Shown here: in pieces, positions 1 through 11,798 of the stretch | How the letters are laid out: each line of letters opens with the position of its first letter | Position numbering within the stretch: the stretch's first letter is position 1 | Source: Prostheceraeus crozeri | Lineage: Eukaryota > Platyhelminthes > Polycladida > Euryleptidae | DNA: 64,000 nucleotides | Assembly (NCBI GenBank): GCA_907163375.1 | Contig: CAJQUW010000616.1 | Location: 173,677 to 237,676 of the forward strand | Direction of reading: 5' to 3' | Notes under the pieces: generated by a model | What the model saw: only the letters and a program-made list of their open reading frames with translations | Told to the model about the DNA's origin: nothing | Databases searched by the model: none | Translations under genes and position numbers: made by a program

Positions 1-344
1 TCACATCTAGATAAGAAATCAATACATATCAATATGTTATATCATTTGCCATGATATTTAAGGTCATCGTCAAAGACTAAGCTCAATGCTATTGACTTAT
101 TCGCAAGAGGCCAATGGTAATTTGTAAACTCATGTATGTATGTATGTTATTTCATGTGTATCCTTGACAATTGAAAATGCCATTTCAAACAGCCATAGCT
201 GGCATTGCAAAGCGATGCACTTATTGAACCGGTTGGAAATGAGCGTGGAATAAAGATAAGCTTATTCGCGTTTGACATAATCGCTTTTCATCAATTCAGA
301 GGAATCAACAATCATAATTATTACTATTAATTTCTTAAGTGCTG
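1..344 (+). repeat. upstream copy of the Kunitz promoter segment, cut by the window edge
   Basis: This stretch aligns to the segment starting near 19470 upstream of gene B. There the block beginning at about 19357 is followed by a second, similar block at 19808. The window begins inside the first block, so both Kunitz loci appear to have a tandemly doubled promoter segment. GATA-containing words such as AGATAAG occur in it. No coding region is visible. Confidence 0.6.
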
Positions 345-527
345 TGTATAGTGGCATGTGACAGAGATTCCGGCTGTCAAGTGGTACGTGATGAGAAAAA
401 GTTTGAGAAACGCTGGCTTAAACCAATGACGAAATAGCAATTAGTAATCGGATCACATCTAGATAAGATATCAAAGCATATAAGTGCTCTTCATGTTTCC
501 TTTTCTCATACATTCGAGAAGGAAGCC
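345..527 (+). promoter_or_regulatory. putative promoter and 5'UTR of Kunitz gene A
   Basis: The segment just upstream of the start codon is nearly identical to 19808-19994 in front of gene B. A TATA-like word, ATATAAG, lies at 478-484, about 45 bases before the ATG, so transcription would start only about 15-20 bases upstream of the ATG. AGATAAGATATC at 461-472 contains overlapping GATA-factor-type motifs and is kept in both copies. The promoter role is inferred from position and conservation; no expression data are available. Confidence 0.45.
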
Positions 528-3500
528 ATGGAGAAATTGCTAGTTTTATCTATCATTGCATTTGTCGGTAAGTCTCTGAGTAAAAGGGGAATAGAGCATT
601 TTCATAACTTCATGTTTGAAGTAGGTCTTTTAAACTAACTCAATCTAACTAAATAACTAAACTTCAGAGTCAAGCAAGTTTCCCAGAACAAATCTGCTTG
701 CGGAAAATGAACTTCATAGAGTAATCTCTCACTACAACATATACAAAAAATATATACCAACACTTTGATATATACAGAATGATACAAAAATGATATACAA
801 ATTAATGCAAAGTTCACAGGCAAATTTAATCTAATGTTGAGTTCTTTCGCATATTTATTATTATTATTATTCTATTATTTTAGAAACTATTCTCACGTAT
901 TTGCAGTAATTTGGTCGATCTGTTTTCATGCGGACGTTGACATTGTTTTGGACCCACCATCTTGAGTGGCCGGAAATCTTTTGGTGACAGGTCTTTCCGG
1001 TTGAGGCATTTGCCGAAATAAGTTGATGACTCACAGATTCAGGATTTGGGTGAAGCATTTGCTGTTCCCGATAACTGCTGTACAAGGACAAGTTTCATCT
1101 GAATGTGAATAGTGAATATCAAGACAATTAGCATCAAGTCAGATGAATAGATGAAGTAAACAGAACAATAGAATATTTGCCAATTAGGGTAGAGCCCATA
1201 GAGCCTGTAGTCTGTAGCGCCCGTCCAATTTTGTAGCCAGGAATTTCATTTTTGCAAGGGCTGCGAACCCTATACCCAAGATATTGTTTAGAACAAACGA
1301 ACATGAAGATCGACATTCGCTGTTTCTATATAGTAAAGGTTCAGAATTTATTAAATATTGATTTTCAAAAGAACTATTTGACAGAAGCTATTTCTACATT
1401 GTGATTACCCGAGCAAGCATACTCAACAAAAACTGTGTTCAATTTTCTGATGTGAACGTAGACAAAGCTATCTCTTTATGGAAGCAATTTTCTTGTACAA
1501 GGGAACTGCCAAAAGTTCAATCCAGTCAAAAGAGTTGGGATCAACCCATGAGTGAAGTTTGCCTTGGAAAGTTGATTTCAATTGAAAATGATTACGGAAA
1601 AGCTAGATTGTTATCAGTATCGACCAAACAAGCTGGTCAATGGCTGAATGCATACCCCATACGATCTTTGGGACTTCAAATGAACGACGATCAGCTCACT
1701 ATTGCATGCGCTTTACGGCTTGGTACCCCTGTTTGTTCTGCACAGCGATGCATTTGTGGTGATCAGCTAGACATTTTCGGTCAACACGCGCTTGTATGTA
1801 AGAAGTCGTCTGGTCGCTATTTCGACATGCTTCAGTGAACAACCTGATCTCAAGAGCGTTAGTTTCTGCAGGTGTGCCGAATTCCACTGAACCAATGGGC
1901 ATATTTCGGAGTGACAACAAGAGGCCCGATGGCATAACCCTTTTGAATTGCGAAAGAGGCCGGGCCCTTGTGTGGGACTTTACCTGTAGCCACACACTTG
2001 CTGATTCCTACATCGCAGCCGCCTCAAAGACATCAGGAGCCGTTGGGAATATCGCTGAAACTCGCAAATTCAACAAATATGACGAAATTGGAGACCGCTT
2101 TATTTTCACCCCGATTTGCATAGAGTCTATGGGGGCCTATGGTGAAAGTGCTGCAAACTTTATAAGATCTGTTGGCAGGCGGCTCATTGCATCGACTGGC
2201 GAGAGAAGGGCGGCTACTTACCTCCAGCAATCCCTGAGCGTCGCCGTTCAAATCGGCGACGCAAACAGCCTCCTAGGTTGCCTAACAAAAGGCCATGCAC
2301 TGAACACTATTTTTGACCTCTGACCTGTCTAAAAGCGATATCTTCCCTTAACTTCAAGCTTCCCTTTTTCTTAACTGTCCGGATGTCTTTTTGCTTTTGT
2401 TTCTTTTATATGTTGTTCTTAAATGTTAACTCTACATTGTTGTTAATAAAAACAAGGATCGGCAGCCTTACAAATGATCTATCGGCTTGCAATGCCATTG
2501 GAACTAACCACTCTGCATCTGCTAATGTCATTTCAAATCTGACTTCATTACGTCATACAACAGCAGGGTTCATTTGTAGATTTTCGTATGAATGAATAAA
2601 TGAAAAACTTTTATTCACTGCAACTTCTTGCGTGTGACTTCCACACGTTTTAATTAACAGAAAATTCCAGCAAAGGCAGAGACAAAAGCCTTATGATAAC
2701 TTAGTCTAGCATACATATCACAAATGGGTGATTGAATTGTTTGCCTGGACGCTTCATGTAAATTTCATTGTTATTTATCATCTATTGCAATAATTTACAT
2801 GTATGCATAAATTATTCACTTCTGTGACTGATTCGTCTTCCGAATCCTGATGTCGATTTTCTTGTTTTTCAGGAGTGCAAATTGCATCGGCGGATAGCAG
2901 ATGCCAACTGAGACCATCACGTGGTGATTGCAAAGCTCGCTTTGAACAGTATTACTTCGATGCGGCAACAGGAATCTGTAAAACATTTATCTATGGAGGT
3001 TGCGGAGGAAATGCTAACAACTTCGATACACAGGATGAATGCATGGCTACATGCAATCCACGTGAGAAATTGCGGTTTCTTTGACTGTTTCAATCAACTA
3101 AATATCTCTCCTATCAAAGATCTGGAGCAGCGGGTCTTCTTAATCCTTGAATACTTCCTCTTCGCTCCATCTGATCCATCGCACACTCTTTTCAATATCA
3201 CCTTTGGCTTTATTTCACGATCAATACCGGTATAATGATTAGGAAAGCATAATCACAGTTTACTTGCTTTCATCTCCCTTCTAAATCTTCTAAATGATTA
3301 GACAAATACCGCATCTTAAATCCCGCCCTCACAGTAACAATATTTCTACAGTTTGATGGCATTCGCATCTATTGAGTGTTGTTTTAAGAGTTTATAGCGC
3401 AAATGTCCGTAATAATTCAATATCAATTGTGATGCGTTTATGTTCCAGGTGAACATTTATGGTCCAATGACTTCTGCTCATTGGAACCTCAAGTTGGCAT

Positions 3501-5122
3501 GTGCAAGGGTATTTTCCGCAAATTCTACTATGATCAGGCAACTGGAACATGTAAACTGTTTACCTACGGTGGCTGCGGAGGAAATGAGAACAGGTTCGAC
3601 ACAGAAGAGGTATGCTTAAATTCTTGCAAAGGTGAGTTCATCGTTCACATTTACAAAAATTTGAGTATAATATCACACTGATACAGAGCTTCGACCCTAA
3701 TCAATCTTGCTTTTTGAGGTCGAAATCTAATTATTAACTCTTGATAATACCAATGAGTCTGCTCAATTGCGAGAGCGGACACGTGATTTATTTCCCTTCG
3801 TCCGATATTGTCTTGTCCAAAGACTATGTAGCCTAATGTTCAAAGCAAAGAATCAGACAGGTCGTCTTTTCTTCTATTTGATTAGAAAGGAACCATTGGA
3901 ACATGCAGCTGACAACAATCTGCTGACATAATACCATGACAATCGAACAATAAGCAGGCAGTTCAACATTAAACAGTCCCAAATTGTGCGAAATTCCAGT
4001 GGCTGTTATCAACCGGATCACACAGCAAAGAGACACACAAGAGGTCAAGTTCTACAGAGAAGTTTGTGGATGTTTTTCGTGAGCCTGTCTTCTTTTTTAA
4101 TTATGATCGTAAAGACCAACTTGATCGAGAAAACTTTTGCGCAGTGATCTGAATTCTTAGAATCTGAAGGAATCCTGGCGATCGAAGCATTTTCGAGGAA
4201 TTCACAGCAATCCTCAACCGACGGACGACTGTTTTTCATATCTCTGTAACGCATTGAAAATCTATTTTTGTTCATGTATTAGGTTCCTGCATGTGCCATT
4301 GTGGTAACTGAGCTTGATTATAGTCGGCGAAGCTGACTGAAAGCGTTCGCAAAAGGTAAAAATCATGATTTCGTGACACCCGGAATTTTGACGCCTCTAA
4401 TTCTTCAAGTAAATGGCACGTCAATTGTTTAAAGATAAAAATTGATAATCTTATCTAAGGCGTTCACCTGATTTAGTGAAATCTAATTTCACATTTAAGA
4501 GCTTGCTGTATGCAGCAAATCATGGACACAATAAATGCCGGCCACACTACCTGCTGTTGCTAGAAAGCTTTTCTTCATTGATAGCCACGAAATGCCCCGT
4601 GCATATAGAGGTCATTTTGCCAATGAGAGTTGCAGAATTATTTCTGATGTAGCCCTAAAACTCCTGTAGTATATTAGGCTATATCTCTAACATTCGGGAT
4701 TTGTCCCCTTCACCTTTGCTGCAATATTTCGTGGTGACTTTCATGACCAGGAATTGACGTGTGTTCATTCAATGGTTATTCTTCAGTATCAAGTAAAATG
4801 TAGAGTGCGCAATCACATGAATTTTGTGACAAAGTCGTTGTTGAGTTTTGGAAGTTACCGCAGACGATCCATTTTATTTACTCCATGCATCTAGCGGCAT
4901 GAACAACTGCAGTTTCTGAAATCTATTTTACAATTAACTGAAACAATAGTAATTAGCAGAAAAGATTTGTTATAATGCTATTTAATTTCAATTTGCAACA
5001 TTTCATACGAGTATATCCATGTTTATGCATTATTGTTTTAATTCACCTTAATATTTTTCTTATGCTTCTTTTTTTGCGATTACATACAATATTTTCTTTT
5101 TCTGCTTTCAGGTGCAAAATGA
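528..5122 (+). CDS. secreted two-domain Kunitz inhibitor, gene A (4 exons)
   Basis: Exon 1 (528-567) encodes a hydrophobic signal peptide beginning MEKLLVLSIIAFVG. Exons 2 (2873-3061) and 3 (3449-3631) each encode one Kunitz/BPTI domain. Exon 4 (from 5112) adds three residues and the stop at 5120-5122. All introns are GT-AG and phase 1, the usual arrangement for Kunitz exons. Domain 1 has the canonical spacing C-x8-C-x15-C-x7-C-x12-C-x3-C and a GDCKAR inhibitory loop with Lys at P1, as in BPTI. Domain 2 has GMCKG, again Lys at P1. The mature product of about 125 residues should be a secreted inhibitor of trypsin-like proteases; Kunitz folds can also act as channel toxins, so the target is inferred. 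Intron 1 carries a LINE fragment. The best comparison is gene B at 19995. Confidence 0.88.
1413..2453 (+). mobile_element. 3' fragment of an R2-like non-LTR retrotransposon in intron 1 of gene A
   Basis: Two overlapping frames (about 1413-1838 and 1835-2323) give one C-terminal retroelement protein broken by a frameshift near 1835. It shows a Cys/His cluster (CICG, then GQHALVC), then RPDG followed by LVWDFT and a long conserved tail. This is the layout of the zinc knuckle plus restriction-like endonuclease region at the end of R2-type LINEs. An AATAAA-containing 3' end precedes 2454. Gene B lacks the whole segment at the matching place near 23145-23165, so the insertion followed the duplication or was lost from B. 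The reverse transcriptase itself is missing. Clade assignment is tentative. Confidence 0.6.
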
Positions 5123-5186
5123 AGCATGAAGCCATCAGATAGCTGAAAAACAAGACTCTGCTAACAGTGAAGTTGTTTTTGTACTG

Positions 5187-5192
5187 AATAAA
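5187..5192 (+). terminator. polyadenylation signal of gene A
   Basis: AATAAA lies about 65 bases after the stop codon. The same signal occurs at the matching place after gene B, at 25846-25851. Confidence 0.6.
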
Positions 5193-7019
5193 ATATTGTT
5201 CATAATTTGATATTTCTTGATCTCATAGATGGAAATCTACTTATCAGCGCTTCCTTCAACCACAGCAAATTATACAGAGAGCTTTTTTATTAAAATCTAT
5301 TAAAATTATTAAAATCTAACATTAACTTTAGCTAAAATGTTAACTTATAATAATAATAACAATAACCGTATAATTCGAAAACAAAATGATAATGCAAGAA
5401 ATCTCTCCAATGGAATCGTGGATTTGATAGAAAACATCAGTGCATGATACAGAGATAAGTTAGTGAAGTAAAAAGTCAAATCGAATCATTGTAGCACATA
5501 GAACAGGATAACACAAATCCATTAAGTCTTCGCATGGTTTTACGTGAGGAAGAATCTGTGATAAAGAAGGAAGGATAAAGCAGGATATGAGTGTAATCGT
5601 TCTATTCCTGGTGAAACAGACGCATGGAAAGTTCTTTCCGACGTTGACACATATGGAACATAAAGCAATCATCACAAGTATTAATATTAACACCATGAAT
5701 TATGCGAAAAGCTCTTTTACACAGCAACTCAAGCTTTGAGCTCTGAAAAAACCTGGATTAAGGAAAACAGGAGACGCATAATCAATTATTGAACGTAGTT
5801 GACCAAACGACGGGAGATCATGTTCATAGTCGAAAAAAGTAAAAAGTAACTTGATGGAGTTAAACACAAAGATGAGCTAATCATGGTCTAAAATAGGCTT
5901 CAGAACACGCAAAATGTAAAGGTGTTTTGATACATTTGATGAGACATATACAAAATGATCTGACCAATTCAGATTGCTGTTGAAAGCAAGTCCCAAAATC
6001 TTAAGACAACCAACAGTTTCAAGGTCACTAACTCGTTGCAAAGGTGAAGCAGAAAAGTTGATATCGAGAACTTTGGCTTTGTCTTCATTTATAAGCATTC
6101 TATAGTTTGAACACCTAGATTTAAAATGCAAGACTTCGCTTGAAAAAAGTGAAAAATCATTTGCTATATTTTTGAAAACAGGAATTATAAGTGCTACATC
6201 GTCGGCATATTTTACAAGATTTACACTCGCATGTAGTGGCCTATAACTCGATATATACCAAGAAAATAGATAAGGTCCTAACAATGATCTTTGTGGAAAA
6301 CCACTGGAAACACCTGCCAAAGAACTCATGTCAAAAGTCAAAATTCGAACAGCTGCTACATATTCTAAAGCTTTGAGAACACTATCGTGAATTGTAGCGA
6401 GGGCACATACGGTTGATGACTGAGGTCGTTAAATAAATTGAGAACAGTCATAGCATTCTAAGATTGAATGTCGGTAATTTCTCAAAATTACATTTTCGCA
6501 GACTTTACTTAACAATGGGAACAAGCGATATTGGTCTCAAGCTGTTTTTCCGGACGGGTGATGTTTTTGGCATCAGCAGGCATGCATGAGCAATCTTCCA
6601 AACACTAGGAACGCGGCCAAGTGCCGTTTAGGCAATTTTACTTAATAGACATTTTTAAGAATGAACAGTTAATTATGTTCATCAATGACAAAAAATATTG
6701 GCTGATATCAAACTAAGCTTATAAGCTCTTGTTAGAATGTCCTATGCAAACATGTATAACAGGAATTGTATATAATACAATAAATCCTCTAGATGATACA
6801 AACTGTAAATGTTAACTTTGTACACCCATAAAACAGAATTACTCAGTCGTTTTTCTCAGAAGTGCAACTTTCTGAATTATCTTCTTAATTACGTAGCTTG
6901 CAATTGAGGTCTCACTTTCTACAAGAGACAAAAAATGAAGGCCTTTCGTTTCCGAAATGGATAGGCGGAAATTCAAAAACAGATTAGCAAACGATTGGAA
7001 TGTAATCCATACTACAGAT

Positions 7020-8253
7020 CAGTGTTCGGCATAACTCGAATGGCCACTATTAGAGTATTACTCGAGTAGCCCACTAGAATGAAATATCAATGTATACTAT
7101 ATTCAATACACAATTTTATAGGCTGAGATGCAGCTCTACAATGAACATACATAATCACGCATTCTTAAAATACATTATCTACGTAGACTTACTAATTCAT
7201 GTTCTCCGGTAAGATCGATCATAGAAGGCCTATCAACAATTTACGCACTTTTTTTTACAAAAATCTACCTTGCAAAAAGTTTTTCCTCTTCACTGCCTCG
7301 CTGTCATTATAAAATTCTTGCCAATTGGTCATTTACAGCTTTTGTTTTGCCAATTTACCTCTCAAAATAATTCATTCATGTAGCTAGAGTTTTTTATCTG
7401 ATATAATAAATAAGGAGGAATACTGTATTCGTGCTCATTTTCTTGAAATAAAATCAACGAAGCTTCATGGCGTCGGGGACCCTACGTATACTGTACTTGA
7501 TTATTCTTACTTATTTATTCCCCTTTGTTTAACTGAGAAGCCTAAAAATAAAATTACTCTCCACATTTTCTGATTTCGATGAACATGTATGAATGTTTAT
7601 GGAGCATACCACTGCATGATTGTATAATTGTTTATAAACAGTATTTATGGACACGGAACAATGCATGATTTGTTTGAAGGCGCGGTATGTGCAAATCACA
7701 CGCGGAATTTTTTCACGACTAAAAAATTATGTCATGCTTCAATTTTACATGCTTTCAAGTTTAGTAGGCGAATTCACAACAGCTAAGTGATATAATTGTT
7801 CTCTTGCTACTTAACATGTTTTTGTCCGTCTGTTTGCCATGCCTTATTGAGATATTTAATGACAGCACAAGTAACGAATAAATATCTAAACAACTGGTAC
7901 TTTCAAACGTTTCGTTTTGTTTAATGCTGAGAGTTAATGCTGCAACGAAATAGGTAATCACCGATCTGAATAACAGCGAATAGAAATCTTCACATTATCT
8001 GATCGGTATAACATTGTGCATGTAGTACATGCTTTGCTGTACATTGTATCTAAGAATTATTGTTTTTTTAATGAAGAAAACAATGAAATGAGTTGAAGAG
8101 GATTAATTGCTTAGCGAATTCCTGGCAAAGCAATTAGTTGTGAAAGCTATCACAATCACATAATTATTTTGTTTCGAGTACTCGGAATCACTAATCGAGT
8201 AACACATTGAAAGTGAGTATGCCAACTCGAGTAGCTACTCGTGCCGAACACTA
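7020..8253. mobile_element. non-autonomous hAT-like element inside LINE relic A
   Basis: The left end reads CAGTGTTCGGCATAACTCGA and the right end, reverse complemented, TAGTGTTCGGCACGAGTAGC. The (C/T)AGTGTTCGGC termini and repeated ACTCGAGTA words near both ends are typical of hAT elements. I find no transposase frame within the 1.23 kb, and I could not identify a matching 8-bp target duplication. The element is absent from the B-side LINE relic, where the corresponding region is deleted. Confidence 0.55.
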
Positions 8254-8925
8254 TTGCCCTGGTCTGTATATGAAAGACTTAAGTAGTTTGAGTTTCTTGG
8301 TATTGAAAATTTATTTCAGTATGTGCCCTGCTTCAACATTCTTGCCCCCTTGCCCAAATTCGTTCCGCCATCCCTGTACATAGACAATATTATAGATATT
8401 GAACTTAAGCTCAAGAAATGAGAGTCGCGCCTGTTGAGATCTCCTTAAACAAATAACTCAACGTTCGGAGTACAGCTGAGGAAAAAATCAAATGTATAAA
8501 TAATATATTCCTTGAATAACACAAAAACTTCTGTCTTTAGACCTGGTGGAATATATATACATACAAGATACGATAGCATGCTTGTACTGGGTCTGTACAT
8601 TTTATTAAATTACATTCATCCCGCAGGTTTCACAGAATCAGATGGAATGCTAACAGTTGAAATGGATGAGGCAGCATAGGTAAGTGTGCTGCCACCTCGA
8701 CGGTTATCAGAAACATTGTTACGCCGATCATTGCGAAAGACATCATAGCTATCTATAGATATAATCTCGTTTTCAATTTCTGGAGTTAGCCATGTCTCTG
8801 TTACGCATATAAAAACTGGTTTCAGCGCTACTATTAAGGCACGAAGCTCATCTAGTTTGTAAAACATTGATTGAGCATTACAAAGAATAAGCCAATTTGA
8901 TTGTGATTTAGGAGATTCCAATTTT

Positions 8926-9537
8926 TTAATGTTTCTCGCTTTTTTTACAAAAGTGGCTTAAAAGCGGAGTATTTCGTCTTTCAACAACAGAATCACGGTA
9001 TATCATTACGTCTTCACCATTGTTCCTATTTTGCATTAGTTCGTCACGCAGATGTTTGTGCAATATCTTTTGCAATTGTGTTCGATCGGGGTTGATGTAG
9101 ATACCTTGATATTTGTGGGATGCTCGTAGCGTTTTCGCTTTCTTTTGCTTGATGTTCATGCACTTAACTTTGACGAGTATACCGGTAGGTCTTCTTCCTG
9201 CTTCAAGACGGCCGATTCGATGAACATCTACGAAGGTGTCAGGATTAAGAACATCAATATATAGTGTTGACAATAGTTTCTTACAACTGTTTGAGTCACA
9301 ATGTTTCCTTTCATTCACCGAATCAGAGGGTGATTCAGGCAAGCCCGAGATTATGAGGTTCAATCTTCTACGTTCCCTTTCCTGCATCTCAAACATTGCC
9401 TCATACACCTTGCCTTGTTTCACCTTGTTTAGCTCTGACTCCATTTCGTTCGTATTCTTCTCAATGAGCTCATTGCTCTTCTGTAGCTCTATGACGTCGA
9501 CTTTCAAGCCTCTGATACCCTCAGTCAATTCCTCCAT
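8926..9537 (-). pseudogene. LINE ORF1 (coiled coil plus nucleic-acid-binding domain) of relic A
   Basis: A 203-codon open stretch begins at the Met at 9537. The same frame can be followed upstream to about 9665 across a stop. The N-terminal part is rich in Glu, Lys and Leu and should form a coiled coil. It is followed by LNLIISGLPES, then a basic domain ending GEDVMIYRDSVVERR. The same blocks occur in ORF1 of the intact LINE at 51025-51831 (HNLIVSGLPEK, GEDVIVSKGKV). Proteins of this kind bind LINE RNA. The ORF2 start follows within a few bases, as in the intact copy. Confidence 0.7.
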
Positions 9538-9700
9538 TTCGCTGCGTAGGGTCTAAACGATTTCATTCTTCGTATTTTGTATCGAAACTGTCAATTCCTT
9601 CATCTTGCCATCGATGAGAGACTTGATGTCATTCAGAGTGACAGACGATGATGTCGATCCAGACTCCTAACTTAACTTAGTCGTTGGAAAGTCCCGCCTT

Positions 9701-10455
9701 TATACTCCTCCACCAACGAGGCCATACCGGGGTGCCTAAAGGTCAATAAATAGTGCCAATACCGACAGTTCCGAGAGACTTCCACAAAAGACGAAAAACT
9801 ATATTGATGATATTTTCAATAGTACGACAATCTGCAAAAATCGAAATGAAATTACAAGATTTACTGCAAATTTTTAACACAAAGATAGTTTTGGGAGACT
9901 AAAAAGAAGTTTTCTTTATAAACTTTACATATAGACTGACCAAAATACCTTAGACAAGCAGAAATGGCTTCGTGGATATGGCTGCAATTTGCAATATTGG
10001 GTTAACATTGATTCAATATCTCAATCGATGATTGTACATCGCTAGATACAAATTTCAAACACAGGCAGAATTGAGACGAATTTTTTGCCATGGAGACCGC
10101 CATTTCATATTTAGGCCAATTTCCTCATTTTGCTATTCAGAGAGTGTTGCAATTAAGCTCATGCGCTATCATCAAATAGAGAATATCCACAAATTTTCCC
10201 TAATCGAGCATATTATTACAATGGACTGTAACTGCCATTTGTGGAGAGCAAACAAGGTGACCTAATATTGCGTCTAACTCATCAGTCAGCTATTTGAAAT
10301 ATTTCATTCAAATACTTTGAAAATTGTCATCTCATCCACACGTATGACCTGATATGCGCTACGTATGCATTTCATCAAAAAAGCTGCACAATATTCAATA
10401 TTTTGGCCTGTAGACACAACTTATGGCATGAAGCACTCATATATAATGAAATTCA
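9701..10455. other. no recognised gene
   Basis: AT-rich sequence between LINE relic A and the GIY-YIG element. From about 10360 it matches 30110-30210, the start of the C/D-type duplicate. I see no convincing exon, RNA gene or TIR pair in the remainder. Confidence 0.4.
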
Positions 10456-11093
10456 TTGTATAGATAAGCAAGTGCAAAGGACCGATTCATATATTTCAAG
10501 ACAAAGTGACAGTTAAATTCAGAACTTTCGTCCGCTATAAATCGTGTGTTGACGCGGAACATGGTGGTGCTAATCACAGGAACATGCAGTGTGAGACAAG
10601 GAATAAGTACATTGGCAGAGCAGAAAGATCCTTGGGTGAACGGGTCAAGGAGCATATGTCCAAGTGGTTGTTGGAAGGGAGGAGTGCTCCTCCTCGATCC
10701 AAGTCTTTGCCCGAGAGCTGTATTGCTCGCCATTTACTTGCTAACGGATGTGACCTCTAAGGTGTCGGATGCGCTTTAAGAATTTGTGCAGATCCGATGT
10801 CAGAAATGTGCTTTGTTTCATGGAGTCTCTGGTCATTCAAGCGATTGCTCCTGTCCTATGTGTCCACAAGCAGTTTGTGATTGGCCTGGGGTTGACATGG
10901 CAATAACATTGATTGCTGTCCACTTACTGTCCTTATCTCACACTGCATGTTATTAAGTTATGTTCCTCTGATTAATACCAGTTCCGCGTCAACACACGAC
11001 TTAGAGCGGACGAAAGGCCTCGTGTTCTGATTTTAACTGTCATTTTGTCTTGAAATGCACGAATCGGTCCTTTGCACTTGCTTTTCTGTACAA
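10456..11093 (+). mobile_element. GIY-YIG (Penelope-like) element bounded by long inverted repeats
   Basis: About 165 bases at each end (10456-10615 and 10922-11093) are inverted copies of each other, starting TTGTAYAGAWAAGCAAGTGC. Between and partly within them lies the coding fragment 10506-10760, with CET-x4-YIGRAERSLGERVKEHM. This is the GIY-YIG nuclease motif in the form seen at the C-terminus of Penelope-like retroelements. The duplicate locus near 30205-30225 lacks the whole block and reads straight from ACTCATATA into the following sequence, so the boundaries are well supported. No reverse transcriptase remains. Penelope-like elements are known to carry inverted terminal repeats. Confidence 0.6.
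10506..10760 (+). pseudogene. GIY-YIG endonuclease fragment
   Basis: The 84-codon frame holds YIG at about residue 36, then ERSLGERVKEH and, further on, PPRSKSLPESCIARHLL. These match the GIY-YIG nickase of Penelope-like elements. The expected first GIY-like strand and upstream Cys pair are only partly kept (CET-x4 before YIG), so activity is doubtful. The first 35 residues lie in the left inverted-repeat arm, and the right arm carries a diverged antisense copy of the same part. Confidence 0.55.
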
Positions 11094-11378
11094 AAAATGT
11101 TGTGTCACCGGATGATATTCAAGAGGAAGCTTTTTTGAGACGAAAGTTCTATCCGAAGATCATTTTCGGATCTATACTTAGTAGAACATGTAGTGCGGAT
11201 TACAATACACAGATAGATGGCATGTTATTGCATGTTTGAAGTTATTAGGCTGCCTTCACAGTTCACTGATCCCTCACCATAAAGTTGCCTAACATTGGAA
11301 TGGAGAAATTTCAAAATTTCAGGAGTGAAGGTGATCATTATTAAACAGCAAATTAAAATTGATTCACTGCTTAAAAGC

Positions 11379-11545
11379 AAAAAAGGCAACTCCCTCCAGT
11401 GCGCCGAACGTTTTAATAAAAGTCACAATAAAATCTATGTACAGGCCAACGTTTCGACAGTCCGTCAGCATCAAAGCGTGGTGCAAAGTCTATTTAATTG
11501 TCGAGATTTTTTTGCCTTTTTGCTTGTCTTGCCACAAATTTTTCT
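11379..11545. repeat. small TIR repeat, diverged copy 1
   Basis: This matches the better preserved 193-bp element at 32520-32712. The left arm (AAAGGCAACTCCCTCCAGTG) and the central TTTCGAC...GTCAGCATCA block are clear; the right arm is degraded. A short (TGTCA)n run follows at about 11567-11590. Confidence 0.5.
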
Positions 11546-11798
11546 ATATCAAACATGACATAACAACATGTCATGTCATGTCATGTCATGGAAGTCAACA
11601 TGAAATAAGCGCATTTATGCATTTCTAAGCATCATAAAGTCGCAACCCGAATATTTTACAATCAAACTGAAAGCGAGATAAGTTTTTGAACCCGATCCCA
11701 ATTCTGGTCGCAACCTCTAATATACATGGCTAAATTTTTATATTTTTACTCCACGTTTTTTGATGTGAATCAAATATGAATCAACATCACAATTTTAG

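Larger units (their letters stand above)
5345..9700 (-). mobile_element. CR1/Jockey-group LINE relic A
   Basis: The relic reads on the minus strand from ORF1 near 9665 to a TAA-rich 3' tail near 5345-5365. RT pieces lie at 5877-6690, with GFPQRSLLGPYLF and the YADD active site. The N-terminal endonuclease piece is at 8365-8921, with the VTETWL motif. ORF1 is at 8926-9665. The centre is interrupted by a hAT-like element (7020-8253), and the segment between endonuclease and RT is lost. Several stops and frame changes make it inactive. The same LINE remains after gene B at 26105-28480, so it was present before the Kunitz unit duplicated. Confidence 0.75.

Noticed and set aside
867-1316. Minus-strand open frames of 60-74 codons, also kept near 22601-23050 in gene B
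   Set aside because: They lie antisense in intron 1. Their conservation is no better than that of the surrounding duplicated intron, and they match no family.
2921-3235. Plus-strand frame of 104 codons overlapping exon 2 of gene A
   Set aside because: It is an out-of-frame shadow of the Kunitz exon running into the intron.
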